A DNA stretch of 36,234 nucleotides, taken from positions 1 to 36,234 of the forward strand of contig NZ_RHOF01000041.1 of the NCBI RefSeq assembly GCF_003946445.1. Reading direction: 5' to 3'. Shown here in pieces: positions 7,407 through 16,257 of this stretch. Within the stretch, counting starts at the first letter, position 1. Every line of letters starts with the position of its first letter. The notes beneath the pieces were generated by a model. The model made no database searches and was not told the origin of the DNA. It was given only the letters and a program-made list of their open reading frames with translations. A program made the position numbers and the translations under genes. The DNA is from Loigolactobacillus jiayinensis. Lineage in GTDB: Bacteria; Bacillota; Bacilli; Lactobacillales; Lactobacillaceae.

Positions 7407-8429
7407 TTAATCGTTTTGTTCTGGCCGCTTAGCTAATTGGTTATGGCTAAAGTAGTCCACCACATCGCCGACGACGTTTTTCGTGACCATATCGTGGATC
7501 TGACTAATGGTGTAGTACACCGCATCCGGGCTAGCTGTCCCGTGGGTTTTGACCACTGGCGCTTGTAAGCCCAACAGAACGGCGCCGCCATAACGCGCGT
7601 AATCAAAATTATCCCGCAGCGTGCCTAAGCTACCTTTTAGCAGTGCACCGCCAATTTTAGCCTTGACCCCACCATTCATAATTGAATCCTTCAGCAAATG
7701 CAAAATTGCCATTGCAGTGCCTTCAATTGACTTCAAGGCAGCGTTACCGGTGAAACCATCAGTAACGATCACATCAGCGCGCCCATTTAACAATTCGCGT
7801 GATTCAATATTACCGACAAAATTAAGGCTCTTTTCCGCAGCAATCAGCTTATAGGCCGCCTTATGGGTTAAATCGCCTTTATCAGGTTCGGTACCGTTAT
7901 TTAACAATGCGATCCGTGGTTGCTCGATGCCCCGCATGTTTTTAGCATAGTAATTACCTAGGACAGCAAATTGGTACAAGTTTTCCGGCTTACTGTCGGC
8001 GTTCGCGCCAATGTCCAAAATATTAAATTGACCACCAGTCCGGAAATCAGGCATGGTCGGCATTAAGCCAGGCCGATCGATGCCCTTGATGCGGCCAATG
8101 ATAAATAACCCTGCCGCCAACAACGCGCCAGTACTACCAGCAGAAAAAATGGCATCAGCTTGGCCGTCTTTAACCGCACGAGCAGCAACGACCATCGATG
8201 CGTCTTTTTTACGGCGGACAGCACGCACTGGTTCCTCATCAGCTAAAATTTCTTCACTGGTGGCGATAACAGTTAGGCGTTGGTCATTTTTAATTTCAGC
8301 ACGGATTTTACTTTCATCCCCATAAAGTAAAAATTCAATATCGGGAAATTGATCGCGAGCCCGCTCTACGCCGGCAACAATCGTTGTTGGGCCATTATCG
8401 CCGCCCATAGCATCTACTGCAATCTTCAT
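7407..8429 (-). CDS. plsX: phosphate acyltransferase PlsX
   Basis: Converts acyl-ACP to acyl-phosphate, the acyl donor for PlsY in the first step of phosphatidic acid synthesis; peripheral membrane enzyme. The 340-residue length is normal. It begins MKIAVDAMGGDNGP, the family hallmark, and has the conserved FSAGSTGALLA, NNGTEPDKG and VTDGFTGNAALK segments. ATG start with a GAGAGG-like ribosome binding site. It lies 159 bp downstream of recG and upstream of acpP, so it fits the usual recG-plsX-acpP order, although fapR, fabD and fabG, found here in Bacillus, are absent. Confidence 0.97.
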   Translation of the reverse strand: MKIAVDAMGGDNGPTTIVAGVERARDQFPDIEFLLYGDESKIRAEIKNDQRLTVIATSEEILADEEPVRAVRRKKDASMVVAARAVKDGQADAIFSAGSTGALLAAGLFIIGRIKGIDRPGLMPTMPDFRTGGQFNILDIGANADSKPENLYQFAVLGNYYAKNMRGIEQPRIALLNNGTEPDKGDLTHKAAYKLIAAEKSLNFVGNIESRELLNGRADVIVTDGFTGNAALKSIEGTAMAILHLLKDSIMNGGVKAKIGGALLKGSLGTLRDNFDYARYGGAVLLGLQAPVVKTHGTASPDAVYYTISQIHDMVTKNVVGDVVDYFSHNQLAKRPEQND

Positions 8430-8588
8430 GGCTTGTTACCTCTCTTAAAGTGTTTGCAAAAGTAAGCAGTTCTTAACGCTGACCTCGACTTAAGCAAATC
8501 AGCGCATGGATCGTCTGATCTGCTTAGTTAGGCCTAGCTGGAACCTGACTTTTCAAACATATTTTTATTGTAAAATCTAAAAAAATGG

Positions 8589-10631
8589 CTAATCCAGATT
8601 CTGATAACTTTGTTCCTGACGCGCAAGATATGCCGCTAACGGCTGATTTTCTGGTTGTTGCCAGTTGCTATTAACCAAGGTCTGCGCCTCGATCTGAGCT
8701 GCTTCCAGTGCCCGATAATCAGCGACTGGATCAGCAACTTTAAATTCAGGCATCCCTGATTGGCGCTCTCCTAATACGTCACCAGCACCACGCAGTTCAA
8801 GATCTTTTTGTGAGACTTGGAAACCGTCATTGGTGGCAACCATTGTTTCCATTCGTTCGATTCCATTTTGATTCTTGGGGTCGGCGACTAAAATACAAAA
8901 CGAGGCCGCTTTCCCACGGCCAATTCGACCACGTAATTGATGCAATTGTGATAGGCCAAACCGATCAGCATCGAAGATCAGCATCGCCGTGGCGTTAGGC
9001 ACATCAACGCCGACCTCGATGACCGTTGTCGCCACTAAGACCTGGAACTCATTGGCTTTAAACGCCTGCATGACCTGATCTTTATCTTCATTTTTCAATT
9101 GACCATGGAGCAAGCCAACTTGGTACGTCGGCGAAAACGCCGTCTGCATTTTGGCAAAAACAGCCTGAGCGTTTTTCAAGTCCATGCTATCTGATTCCTC
9201 AATTAACGGTGTTACCACGTAGGCTTGGCGGCCTTGCGCTAATTCATTTTGTATAAAACTCAGCGCATTAGCCACTTGATTGCCGCGAATCCAGCTGGTT
9301 TTGATGGGAATCCGTCCCGCTGGTAATTCATCAATTGTGGAGACATCCATTTCACCAAAAGCAGTGATCGCCAAGGTCCGCGGAATCGGCGTCGCGGTCA
9401 TGGCGAGAATATCTGGTCGATAACCTTTTTGCCGTAAAACGCGGCGCTGGTTCACGCCAAAACGGTGTTGCTCATCAGTGATGGCCAAGCCTAATTTGGC
9501 AAAATCAACGCCAGCCTGAATCAGCGCATGGGTGCCGATGATCAGATCAATTTTGCCGCTGGCTAAGTCGCTGAGGATCGCCTGACGCGCCTTACCTTTG
9601 ATCGAACCAGTAAGTAGCGCCACTTGTACGTCAAAGTCGGCAAACAGCCGTTGTAGGTTCTTATAGTGCTGCTCAGCTAGAATTTCCGTTGGGGCCATTA
9701 ATGCCGCTTGATAACCAGCCGTCACCGCTGCGTACATCACTAATGCCGCCACGATTGTTTTCCCACTGCCGACATCACCTTGCAGCAAACGATTCATGTG
9801 CTGAGCACTTTTTAAATCGCGACAAATTTCGTTGACCACGCGTTTTTGTGCCTTGGTCAACTCAAAGGGCAGCGTCTGGATAAACGCACGTAGCTTTTGA
9901 TTGTCATAATGTAACGCCAAACCCTGTTCTGGTGCCTGTTCCCGCTTTTTTAACAACTGAATTGCCATTTGGAATAAAAAGAATTCCTCAAAAATTGCCG
10001 TGCGCCGCGCTGCATCAGCTTCAGCTTGTGACTTAGGAAAATGCATGCCGTGGATCACTTGGCGTTCACTGACTAACCGATATTTATCGATCAATGCCTG
10101 CGGAACCACGTTGACGATCAACGTGGCGTAGTCATCATAGGCGGCCCGAATCAGTTTAACCAGCGTCGTTTGGCGGATGCTTTTGGACACACTGTAAATC
10201 GAAGCAAATTCCGGGCTATTATCATTTTTGATCGCCAAAACTTTCATGCCAGTCATGCTTTTGCGTTTAGCGTCCCATTTACCATAAACCGCCACTTCAG
10301 CCCCCGTGTCAAACTTATCCTTCAACCAAGGCTGATTAAAAAAGGTGACCATGATTGCGGCACTGTCGATCAATAAACGGACGTTCAGTCGGTTTTTCCC
10401 ACGGCCAAAACGACTGACAACTGGTGGCCCGACCACAATTCCTTTTAACGTGACTTTTTCCTGATCAACAACTTCGTCTAACGCCTTAACCTTTAAATCT
10501 TCGTAACGAAAGGGAAAATAGTGCAGCAGATCATCAATTGTATCGATTTTTAATTCATGGAGCGCCTGCACTTTTTTTGGTCCAACACCAGGTAGTACTG
10601 CCACCGGATCAAGTAAACTTTTCTCAGTCAT
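8589..10631 (-). CDS. recG: ATP-dependent DNA helicase RecG
   Basis: Branch-migration helicase that remodels stalled replication forks and Holliday junctions. The 680-residue protein has an N-terminal wedge/OB region (about 55-140), Walker A GDVGSGKT at 285-292, the DEQH box at 386-389, TATPIPRTL, and in the second RecA-like domain LHGQ, ATTVIEVGVDVPNA and QLRGRIGRG. ATG start with AAGGAGG upstream. It follows fakA by 68 bp and is probably co-transcribed with it and with plsX. Confidence 0.97.
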   Translation of the reverse strand: MTEKSLLDPVAVLPGVGPKKVQALHELKIDTIDDLLHYFPFRYEDLKVKALDEVVDQEKVTLKGIVVGPPVVSRFGRGKNRLNVRLLIDSAAIMVTFFNQPWLKDKFDTGAEVAVYGKWDAKRKSMTGMKVLAIKNDNSPEFASIYSVSKSIRQTTLVKLIRAAYDDYATLIVNVVPQALIDKYRLVSERQVIHGMHFPKSQAEADAARRTAIFEEFFLFQMAIQLLKKREQAPEQGLALHYDNQKLRAFIQTLPFELTKAQKRVVNEICRDLKSAQHMNRLLQGDVGSGKTIVAALVMYAAVTAGYQAALMAPTEILAEQHYKNLQRLFADFDVQVALLTGSIKGKARQAILSDLASGKIDLIIGTHALIQAGVDFAKLGLAITDEQHRFGVNQRRVLRQKGYRPDILAMTATPIPRTLAITAFGEMDVSTIDELPAGRIPIKTSWIRGNQVANALSFIQNELAQGRQAYVVTPLIEESDSMDLKNAQAVFAKMQTAFSPTYQVGLLHGQLKNEDKDQVMQAFKANEFQVLVATTVIEVGVDVPNATAMLIFDADRFGLSQLHQLRGRIGRGKAASFCILVADPKNQNGIERMETMVATNDGFQVSQKDLELRGAGDVLGERQSGMPEFKVADPVADYRALEAAQIEAQTLVNSNWQQPENQPLAAYLARQEQSYQNLD

Positions 10632-10699
10632 CGCTGTACTACCTCCTTAGGCCATGCCAAACAAGCTGGAATCTAGATCCCAGCTGTTCGCAACTAAAC

Positions 10700-12373
10700 T
10701 TATTCGACTGAAACTAAATAAGGATAAACAGGCTGTCCACCGTCATGCAACTCAACTTCCAACTCATCATCAGCAGCCATCACTGCATCCGCGATCGCCT
10801 GGGCTTCTTTCTTCGTGCCGCCCTCACCAATCAAAATCGTTACAATTTCGCTGTCTGGCGCCAACATAGCCTTGATCATATCGACGGCAGCTTGCTGACG
10901 TTTAGCAGCTGTCACTTTGATTTTACCGTCAATGATTCCCATATAATCATTTTTCTTGATCGCCAAGCCGTCAATTTTAGTATCACGAATTGATTGCGTA
11001 ACTTGTCCACTGATCACATCAGCTAAACCGGCTGTCATTTGCGCTTGGTTATCCGCCAAAGAATTATCTGGGTTAAATGATAATAGTGCAGTCATCCCTT
11101 GGGAAATCGTCTTACTTGGTACAATTTCAACTGGAATATCGGCTACTTTAGCCGCTTCCTGTGCTGCCAAAATAATATTACCATTATTCGGCAAAATCAA
11201 AGCCTGCTTCGCATTGGCTGACTTGATCGCATCGACAATATCTTGTGTGCTTGGGTTCATCGTTTGCCCACCGCTTAAAATCGTTGTTGCCCCTAAGCTT
11301 TTAAGCAACGTGCTAACGCCTTTACCAGAAGCAATAGCGATGATACCAAAATCAATTGGTTCTTGAGCTGCAGCCGCCGCATTGACTTGATCTTGTTCCA
11401 AAATTGTTTCATGCTGCAGGCGCATATTATCAATCTTAATTTTCAACATTGAGCCATATTTATGACCGTATGCCAAAACAGTGCCAGGATGTTCCGTATG
11501 CACGTGGACCTTGACCACTTCGTCATCATTAACGACTAACAAAGAATCACCAATACCGTCTAAATGATTCCGGAATGCTTCATAATCAAACTTCTCCGTA
11601 GCACCATCTTCGCCTAAGCCAACCATCATTTCAGTACAATAACCAAACGTGATGTCGTCGGTAGCGATTTGACTTTGCACACTTTGATGATGCATGGCGT
11701 TAACCATCTCATCCATCTCAGTACCATCAGGTTGATACGCATCATCGTCAGCGACCTCACCAGAAAGGCCTTCCAGGAAACCTTCATAAATGAAAACTAA
11801 GCCTTGGCCACCGGAATCAACAACGCCGACTTCTTTTAATACCAGCAATAAATCAGGTGTTTTAGCTAAGGAATTTTTTGCTGCCGCTACGACTGCTTGT
11901 AAGATCACCACAGCATCCGTGGTCTCCCGGCTTTGTTTATTAGCCGCACGCGCAGCTTCACGCGCAACGGTTAAAATCGTTCCTTCAACGGGCTTCATAA
12001 CAGCTTTATAGGCCGTTTCCACACCACTCATCAAAGCAGCGGTTAGATCCTGGGCCGTTAATGCTTCCTTACCCGCCACGCTGCTGGCAAAGCCACGGAA
12101 CAATTGTGAGGTAATAACCCCAGAATTACCGCGGGCGCCCATCAGTAAGCCCTTAGCCAAGGCTTGTGCCAGTTCACCGACACTGTTGGCGTTAGATTCA
12201 TTAACTGCTTTGGCACCACTACCAAAGGATAAGCCCATGTTAGTCCCAGTATCACCATCAGGCACAGGGAACACATTCAATGAATTGACAAATTCAGCAT
12301 TTTTAGTCAGCCGGTGTGCACCAATGCGCACCATGTCTTGAAACTTTGCTGCCGTTATTTCTGTTACTTCCAA
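10700..12373 (-). CDS. fakA: fatty acid kinase catalytic subunit FakA (DAK2/DhaL-domain, YloV)
   Basis: Phosphorylates exogenous fatty acids held by FakB (DegV-like) proteins, feeding acyl-phosphate to the PlsX/PlsY route. The 557-residue protein has an N-terminal DhaL-type kinase domain with VFPVPDGDTGTNM (Asp39 and Asp41 in the metal/ATP site) and GARGNSGVITSQLFRG, then the middle and C-terminal FakA-specific domains (ending EVELHDGGQPVYPYL). The start is TTG at 12371-12373, with AAGGAGG seven bases away. yloU lies upstream and recG downstream, the usual Firmicute context. Sharing an operon with plsX makes functional sense. Confidence 0.94.
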   Translation of the reverse strand: MEVTEITAAKFQDMVRIGAHRLTKNAEFVNSLNVFPVPDGDTGTNMGLSFGSGAKAVNESNANSVGELAQALAKGLLMGARGNSGVITSQLFRGFASSVAGKEALTAQDLTAALMSGVETAYKAVMKPVEGTILTVAREAARAANKQSRETTDAVVILQAVVAAAKNSLAKTPDLLLVLKEVGVVDSGGQGLVFIYEGFLEGLSGEVADDDAYQPDGTEMDEMVNAMHHQSVQSQIATDDITFGYCTEMMVGLGEDGATEKFDYEAFRNHLDGIGDSLLVVNDDEVVKVHVHTEHPGTVLAYGHKYGSMLKIKIDNMRLQHETILEQDQVNAAAAAQEPIDFGIIAIASGKGVSTLLKSLGATTILSGGQTMNPSTQDIVDAIKSANAKQALILPNNGNIILAAQEAAKVADIPVEIVPSKTISQGMTALLSFNPDNSLADNQAQMTAGLADVISGQVTQSIRDTKIDGLAIKKNDYMGIIDGKIKVTAAKRQQAAVDMIKAMLAPDSEIVTILIGEGGTKKEAQAIADAVMAADDELEVELHDGGQPVYPYLVSVE

Positions 12374-12391
12374 AATTTATCCTCCTTGTGC

Positions 12392-12417
12392 TGTTTTGCC
12401 TGCTTAAGCGCAAAACA
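12392..12417 (-). promoter_or_regulatory. hairpin in the fakA leader
   Basis: Perfect 8-base arms TGTTTTGC and GCAAAACA with a 10-base loop lie just upstream of the fakA ribosome binding site. There is no T-run directly after it, so it looks like a leader or processing hairpin and not a terminator. Confidence 0.35.
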
Positions 12418-12478
12418 AAACCAGCGGGACACATTCGTATCCGCATTCTACGCAAAATAGTTTTATCATCAAATATAA

Positions 12479-12838
12479 CTAATCAGCTAACCGTACACCT
12501 TGAACAAAGACGTTAACTGAATTAGCTGTGACGCCGAGCATTGTTTCTAAGTTATACTTCACTTTAGATTGAACGTTGCGGCAAACTTCCGAAATCTTGG
12601 TGCCGTAGCCAACCATGATGTAAACATCAATCGCCACGCCATTTTCTTCTTGGCGCACAACCACACCGCGCGCATAATTTTCTTTGCGCAAAATATCATT
12701 TAAATTATCACGAATTTGATTTTTACTTGCCATCCCAATGATGCCGTAAACATCAGTGGCGGCTCCACCAACAACCGTAGCAATTACGGCATTAGCAATA
12801 TCGATTGTACCGTATTGAGTTTTAATGTGCACAGCCAT
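12479..12838 (-). CDS. yloU: Asp23/Gls24-family protein YloU
   Basis: Member of the alkaline-shock protein 23 family, small proteins linked to cell-envelope stress and, for YloU, usually found beside fakA. The 119-residue protein starts MAVHIKTQYGTIDI and carries the family core (IANAVIATVVGGAA, VYGIIGMA, VDVYIMVGYG-like segment, VNVFVQGVRL). I place the start at the ATG at 12836-12838 because GAGGAGG sits nine bases upstream; a longer frame from further upstream would translate the ribosome binding site itself. It probably forms an operon with fakA. The exact molecular role is not known. Confidence 0.92.
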   Translation of the reverse strand: MAVHIKTQYGTIDIANAVIATVVGGAATDVYGIIGMASKNQIRDNLNDILRKENYARGVVVRQEENGVAIDVYIMVGYGTKISEVCRNVQSKVKYNLETMLGVTANSVNVFVQGVRLAD

Positions 12839-12863
12839 TAAAAAGTACCTCCTCATTTTCACT

Positions 12864-12887
12864 TTGCAGTCACAAAAAAGACCGCAA
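12864..12887 (-). promoter_or_regulatory. hairpin in the yloU leader
   Basis: Arms TTGCAGTC and GACCGCAA pair over 8 bp with an 8-base loop; the one A-C mismatch on the plus strand becomes a G-U pair in the minus-strand transcript. It sits about 15 bp upstream of the yloU ribosome binding site. Confidence 0.3.
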
Positions 12888-12907
12888 TAAAAAAACTTCT
12901 ACACGCC

Positions 12908-12936
12908 ATTCTATCATAGCCAGAAAATATTGAAAA
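12908..12936 (-). promoter_or_regulatory. predicted promoter of yloU-fakA
   Basis: On the minus strand an extended -10 (TGATAGAAT; hexamer at 12908-12913) is preceded after 17 bp by TTTTCA (12931-12936). It lies about 70 bp upstream of the yloU start. Confidence 0.5.
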
Positions 12937-13018
12937 GTTATCGTCCACTTATCAGCTAAATAAAACGTTGCTTTTACGGAATTTTCCAAATAAGAATTTG
13001 GCGTAACTGCCGCTTTTA

Positions 13019-13047
13019 TTGACTGTACTTGGTAGCATATTTATTGT
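13019..13047 (+). promoter_or_regulatory. predicted promoter of the unknown plus-strand gene
   Basis: TTGACT (13019-13024) followed after 17 bp by TATTGT (13042-13047), about 50 bp upstream of the start codon at 13097. The intergenic space of 258 bp serves two divergent promoters. Confidence 0.55.
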
Positions 13048-13096
13048 GCTAATGCCGATTTAGCTTTTACACTAATAGTAAACGGAGGTGCCACCT

Positions 13097-13615
13097 ATGA
13101 CCACCATTACTGTAATTGTTGGCAGCAAAAAATATAAGCCGACCGCCGACTATACTGCAACCGAAAATATCACCTATTATCCATTCACAATCGCAGCCTT
13201 TATTCCCACGCCGCTGAGCATGACCGCTAAACCCTACCGCCGGGTGATGGCTTATTTGCTAGGACAACCGCAGATCAAGGCCAAATTACACCATTTAGAA
13301 CGTAATTTCACGGTCAATCAGTTACTGAACCACTTTAAACGGCGCCAGATTTATTTTGCCTTAGCCACAGATGGGACTGAATTGCAACGATTTATCACGC
13401 AACACCCCAATGCCGAAATTAACTTGTTATTGTTGGGTAAAAAAGCATGGCGTTGTGCAACTAAATTTGCCGCACAGCCGCTAGTTACGATCTACACCTT
13501 TCCTGATCCCGGAAAAAAAGACAGCTTTTGGCGCAGCCTTGACTACCAAGATGATTCGAATTTGACTTCCACTAGTGCCATGCAAAAATTAGCACAACCA
13601 AAAATTCGCTTGTAA
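13097..13615 (+). CDS. hypothetical protein of unknown function
   Basis: I do not recognise this 172-residue protein. It starts MTTITVIVGSKKYK at an ATG with GGAGG eight bases upstream (13084-13088) and has its own promoter, so it looks like a real gene. No signal peptide, membrane segment or zinc motif is visible. Residues 40-75 are basic and contain LLGQPQIKAKLHHLERNF; the middle has alternating hydrophobic stretches (IYFALATDG, INLLLLGKKAW) suggesting a small alpha/beta fold; the C-terminus is charged and probably flexible. It is one of only three plus-strand genes in the window and separates yloU from rpmB. No clear terminator follows it. Confidence 0.75.
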   Translation: MTTITVIVGSKKYKPTADYTATENITYYPFTIAAFIPTPLSMTAKPYRRVMAYLLGQPQIKAKLHHLERNFTVNQLLNHFKRRQIYFALATDGTELQRFITQHPNAEINLLLLGKKAWRCATKFAAQPLVTIYTFPDPGKKDSFWRSLDYQDDSNLTSTSAMQKLAQPKIRL

Positions 13616-13696
13616 ACAGACATTGGTCAGTAATTCTTTAGCCTAATTTAACACTAAGTTTTACCCTGTCAAGCAAATTTACTTGAAAGAAAAGTA

Positions 13697-13725
13697 TTGC
13701 AATCACGGGTCTATTATGATAAATT
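13697..13725 (+). promoter_or_regulatory. predicted promoter of rpmB
   Basis: TTGCAA (13697-13702) is followed by a T/A-rich block TATTATGATAAATT; TAAATT at 13720-13725 has 17 bp spacing. The -10 choice is uncertain. The upstream AAAAGTATTGCAAT is identical to that in the promoter at 26258. Confidence 0.4.
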
Positions 13726-13780
13726 AAATCAGGTAAGTGTTAACGAGCAGCATGTAAAAATGCTTAAGGGAGGACTAGAC

Positions 13781-13966
13781 ATGGCTAAAGATTTCATTAC
13801 CGGCAAAGGTACAACTTTCGGTAACAAGCGTTCACACGCGTTAAACCATAGCCGTCGCAGCTGGAAAGCCAACTTGCAAAAAGTGCGCATCCTAGTTGAT
13901 GGCAAGCCAAAACGTGTATGGGTTTCTGCAAGGACATTAAAATCCGGTAAGGTTACTCGCGTTTAA
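13781..13966 (+). CDS. rpmB: 50S ribosomal protein L28
   Basis: Structural protein of the large ribosomal subunit. The 61-residue protein begins [20 protein letters not shown] and ends [10 protein letters not shown], matching L28 of lactobacilli throughout; it is very basic. The ATG at 13781 is chosen because AAGGGAGGA lies at 13766-13774 and the L28 family starts there; an in-frame extension upstream would run through the promoter. The CxxC zinc ribbon of some L28 proteins is absent, as in the zinc-independent form. It is transcribed opposite to its neighbours and ends in a strong hairpin shared with thiN. Confidence 0.96.
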   Translation: MAKDFITGKGTTFGNKRSHALNHSRRSWKANLQKVRILVDGKPKRVWVSARTLKSGKVTRV

Positions 13967-13987
13967 TTAAATTAGACGATAAGAAAA

Positions 13988-14016
13988 GAGCTTAGGCAAT
14001 TGCCTAGGCTCTTTTT
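13988..14016. terminator. bidirectional terminator between rpmB and thiN
   Basis: GAGCTTAGGCAA and TTGCCTAGGCTC (13988-14011) pair almost perfectly, with a T-run on the plus strand after the stem (14012-14016) and a shorter one on the minus strand. It lies between convergent rpmB and thiN stops. Confidence 0.88.
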
Positions 14017-14019
14017 GTT

Positions 14020-14664
14020 TTAGTCATGACTTTGGATCACAGCCACCACGCCAGTACGAAAACTAAATGTAGCACTTTTTTGAGTGAATTGATTACTAGC
14101 AAACATAATCGGTTGCTCATAATCAGCATTGGTCAATTTATATTTGGTATCATATAAAGTTAACCCAGTTACTGCAGTTAATGGCGCAAAGGCCAAATAA
14201 TGCTGCCCCGCTTCTTGCGTGATCGTGTGTACCCCGGGTAAAAACAGACGCAAATTATTTTGACGATCTATTATCCGCACACGCTGACAATACGGCAAAA
14301 AGCGTGGTTGGAGCAGCATGAACAGATTATCCAATAAATGATCCAATCGGCCGCCGGTTGCACCGTATAAGGTCACCCGCGTCGCCTGCAGTTCAGTTAA
14401 CGCCAAGGCCAACGCTAACTCAGTATCGGTTTCATCCTTATCGGTCACCGCATAACGAAGATCAGCGACCTGAGCCTGCACCGTCGCCAGTTCTGCAGTG
14501 GTCAAGGAATCAAAATCACCGACCGCCACTTGTGGCGTGATGCCGAGGTCTAGCAAGCGGAGCGCCCCGCGATCCGCGGCAATCCACGGCACCGTGATTT
14601 GCTGTGCTAAATCAACTGGCCACATGTTACTAGGGCCACCAACTAATAAATTAAACTCAGTCAT
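14020..14664 (-). CDS. thiN: thiamine pyrophosphokinase
   Basis: Transfers pyrophosphate from ATP to thiamine to make thiamine diphosphate, typical of organisms that import thiamine. The 214-residue protein starts MTEFNLLVGGPS and has the family motifs AADRGALRLLDLGI, AVGDFDS, DKDETDTELAL and GATGGRLDHLLDNL, which bind ATP, metal and thiamine. I use the ATG at 14662-14664 because the family begins there; a longer frame would run deep into rpe. The start overlaps the end of rpe by 8 bp and no strong ribosome binding site is seen, which suggests translational coupling. It is last in the coaBC-to-thiN gene run. Confidence 0.93.
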   Translation of the reverse strand: MTEFNLLVGGPSNMWPVDLAQQITVPWIAADRGALRLLDLGITPQVAVGDFDSLTTAELATVQAQVADLRYAVTDKDETDTELALALALTELQATRVTLYGATGGRLDHLLDNLFMLLQPRFLPYCQRVRIIDRQNNLRLFLPGVHTITQEAGQHYLAFAPLTAVTGLTLYDTKYKLTNADYEQPIMFASNQFTQKSATFSFRTGVVAVIQSHD

Positions 14665-15319
14665 TGGTGGCAACAATGTTACGTAAACTTTGAATTTGTT
14701 GGGCAGGATCAGCTGCACCATAAACGTAAGAACCAGCGACAAAGACATCAGTTCCTGCGTCAGCACAGGCTTTAACAGTTTGATCACTTACACCACCATC
14801 GACTTCAATATCGAAGTGATAGTCGTTAGTCTGCCGCAATTGATCTAGCCGTTTAACTTTACTTAACATTGCTGGAATAAACGTTTGACCACCAAAACCA
14901 GGATTAACCGTCATAACCAATACTTGATCAACCAATGGCAACACATTTTTGATTTGCTCCAAAGGTGTGCCGGGGTTCAACACAACACCAGCTTTGACCC
15001 CCGCTGCCTTGACCATCTGTAAAGCCCGGTAAATGTGCGGTGTACTTTCCACGTGCAACGTTAAAATATCAGCGCCAGCCTTAGCAAATTCAGCAACAAA
15101 ACGTTCCGGCGCTTCAATCATCAAATGACAATCCAAGACTAACTTAGTTACCGGCCGTAACGCAGCCACCATGCTGGGGCCAAAGGTAATATTAGGCACA
15201 AATTGGCCGTCCATCACGTCAATATGCAAATAATCAGCGCCACCAGCTTCAACGGTTTGGACATCGCGGGCTAAATTAGCAAAGTCCGCACTTAAAATAG
15301 AAGGTGCAATTTTCATCAT
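14657..15319 (-). CDS. rpe: ribulose-phosphate 3-epimerase
   Basis: Interconverts ribulose 5-phosphate and xylulose 5-phosphate in the pentose phosphate pathway. The 220-residue TIM-barrel protein has the conserved APSILSADFANL start, the metal site HIDVMDGQFVPNITFG, CHLMIEAPERF, NPGTP, VMTVNPGFGGQ and the EVDGGV catalytic segment. Two ATG codons lie in tandem (15319 and 15316); the first overlaps the rsgA stop as ATGA and the second gives the more usual N-terminus, with no way to choose by sequence. The rsgA-rpe-thiN order is standard for Firmicutes. Confidence 0.97.
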   Translation of the reverse strand: MMKIAPSILSADFANLARDVQTVEAGGADYLHIDVMDGQFVPNITFGPSMVAALRPVTKLVLDCHLMIEAPERFVAEFAKAGADILTLHVESTPHIYRALQMVKAAGVKAGVVLNPGTPLEQIKNVLPLVDQVLVMTVNPGFGGQTFIPAMLSKVKRLDQLRQTNDYHFDIEVDGGVSDQTVKACADAGTDVFVAGSYVYGAADPAQQIQSLRNIVATND

Positions 15320-16221
15320 TTTTTGCCTCGTTTTCCATTGTATTTCGGCTTCTCCGCCTTTTTTTCTGTACGGAATTGTAAATAATTTTCATAGCGACTG
15401 GCTAAAATTTCACCAGATTCCACTTGTGCTTTCACCGCGCAACCCGGTTCCTGATCATGCTGACAGGCACGGAAACGACAATCTGGCGCCGCCGCCACAA
15501 ATTCAGGGAACAATAAGGGTAACTCAGTTAATTCAAAAGCACTAAGTTCCAGCGACGAAAAACCTGGCGTATCTGCGACTAACCCACCAAATAGCGGCAA
15601 TAGTTCAACGTGCCGCGTTGTATGTTTACCACGGCTTAAACTTTCCGAAACCGCGGCTGTTTTCAATTGCAGTTCAGGATCAATATGATTAAGCAAAGTT
15701 GATTTACCTGCCCCTGATTGACCCATGAAAACCGTCAATTTATCGGCAAATTGCGCCGTTAGTTGTTGGATTTGTGCTGCTGCAAATGGATCAGCATCAA
15801 AAAAGGTCTGATAACCTAATTGCTGATAGTACGCCACAATTGGCGCAATTTTGGCCTGCGCTGCGGCGGCTAACAAGTCCCCTTTAGTGAAGTACAGTAG
15901 CGGCTGAATATTTTTTTGTTCCAACATGATCAAAAAACGATCCAACAGATTGCTGGAAAAATCTGGCTTGACGCATGACGTCACCACCACCGCTTGATCT
16001 ACGTTAACCACTTGCGGCCGCACTAAAGCATTTTTACGCGGCAATAATTTTAACAGGTAGCCTTCATCTTTATTGGTACTTTCAAATTCAACATAATCAC
16101 CAACTAATGGGGTCAATTGCCGTTTACGAAAATTACCGCGCCCCCGCGTTTGAAATGTTTTTTGTTGAGAATAAACGTAATAAAACCCGCTTAATGCTTT
16201 TCGGATCTGTCCTTGTGCCAA
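15316..16221 (-). CDS. rsgA: ribosome small-subunit-dependent GTPase RsgA
   Basis: Circularly permuted GTPase that checks late maturation of the 30S subunit. The 301-residue protein has an N-terminal OB fold (about 1-70), then the permuted G motifs: TKGD (G4), GQSGAGKSTLLNH (G1 P-loop), a T-rich switch around GKHTTRHVEL, and DTPGFSS (G3). The C-terminal zinc site reads CRFRACQHDQEPGC, i.e. C-x4-C-x-H-x5-C. The start is TTG at 16219-16221 behind GAGGTGAAA. It lies 36 bp after prkC, the usual neighbour. Confidence 0.96.
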   Translation of the reverse strand: MAQGQIRKALSGFYYVYSQQKTFQTRGRGNFRKRQLTPLVGDYVEFESTNKDEGYLLKLLPRKNALVRPQVVNVDQAVVVTSCVKPDFSSNLLDRFLIMLEQKNIQPLLYFTKGDLLAAAAQAKIAPIVAYYQQLGYQTFFDADPFAAAQIQQLTAQFADKLTVFMGQSGAGKSTLLNHIDPELQLKTAAVSESLSRGKHTTRHVELLPLFGGLVADTPGFSSLELSAFELTELPLLFPEFVAAAPDCRFRACQHDQEPGCAVKAQVESGEILASRYENYLQFRTEKKAEKPKYNGKRGKK

Positions 16222-16257
16222 ATTTTCACCTCAGTTTTTGATTGTGTTATCACTAAA

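Noticed and set aside
8430-8588. Regulatory element in the recG-plsX gap
   Set aside because: An 11-bp near-perfect stem (AAGCAAATCAG / CTGATCTGCTT) is present, but no T-run, promoter or known motif supports a role.
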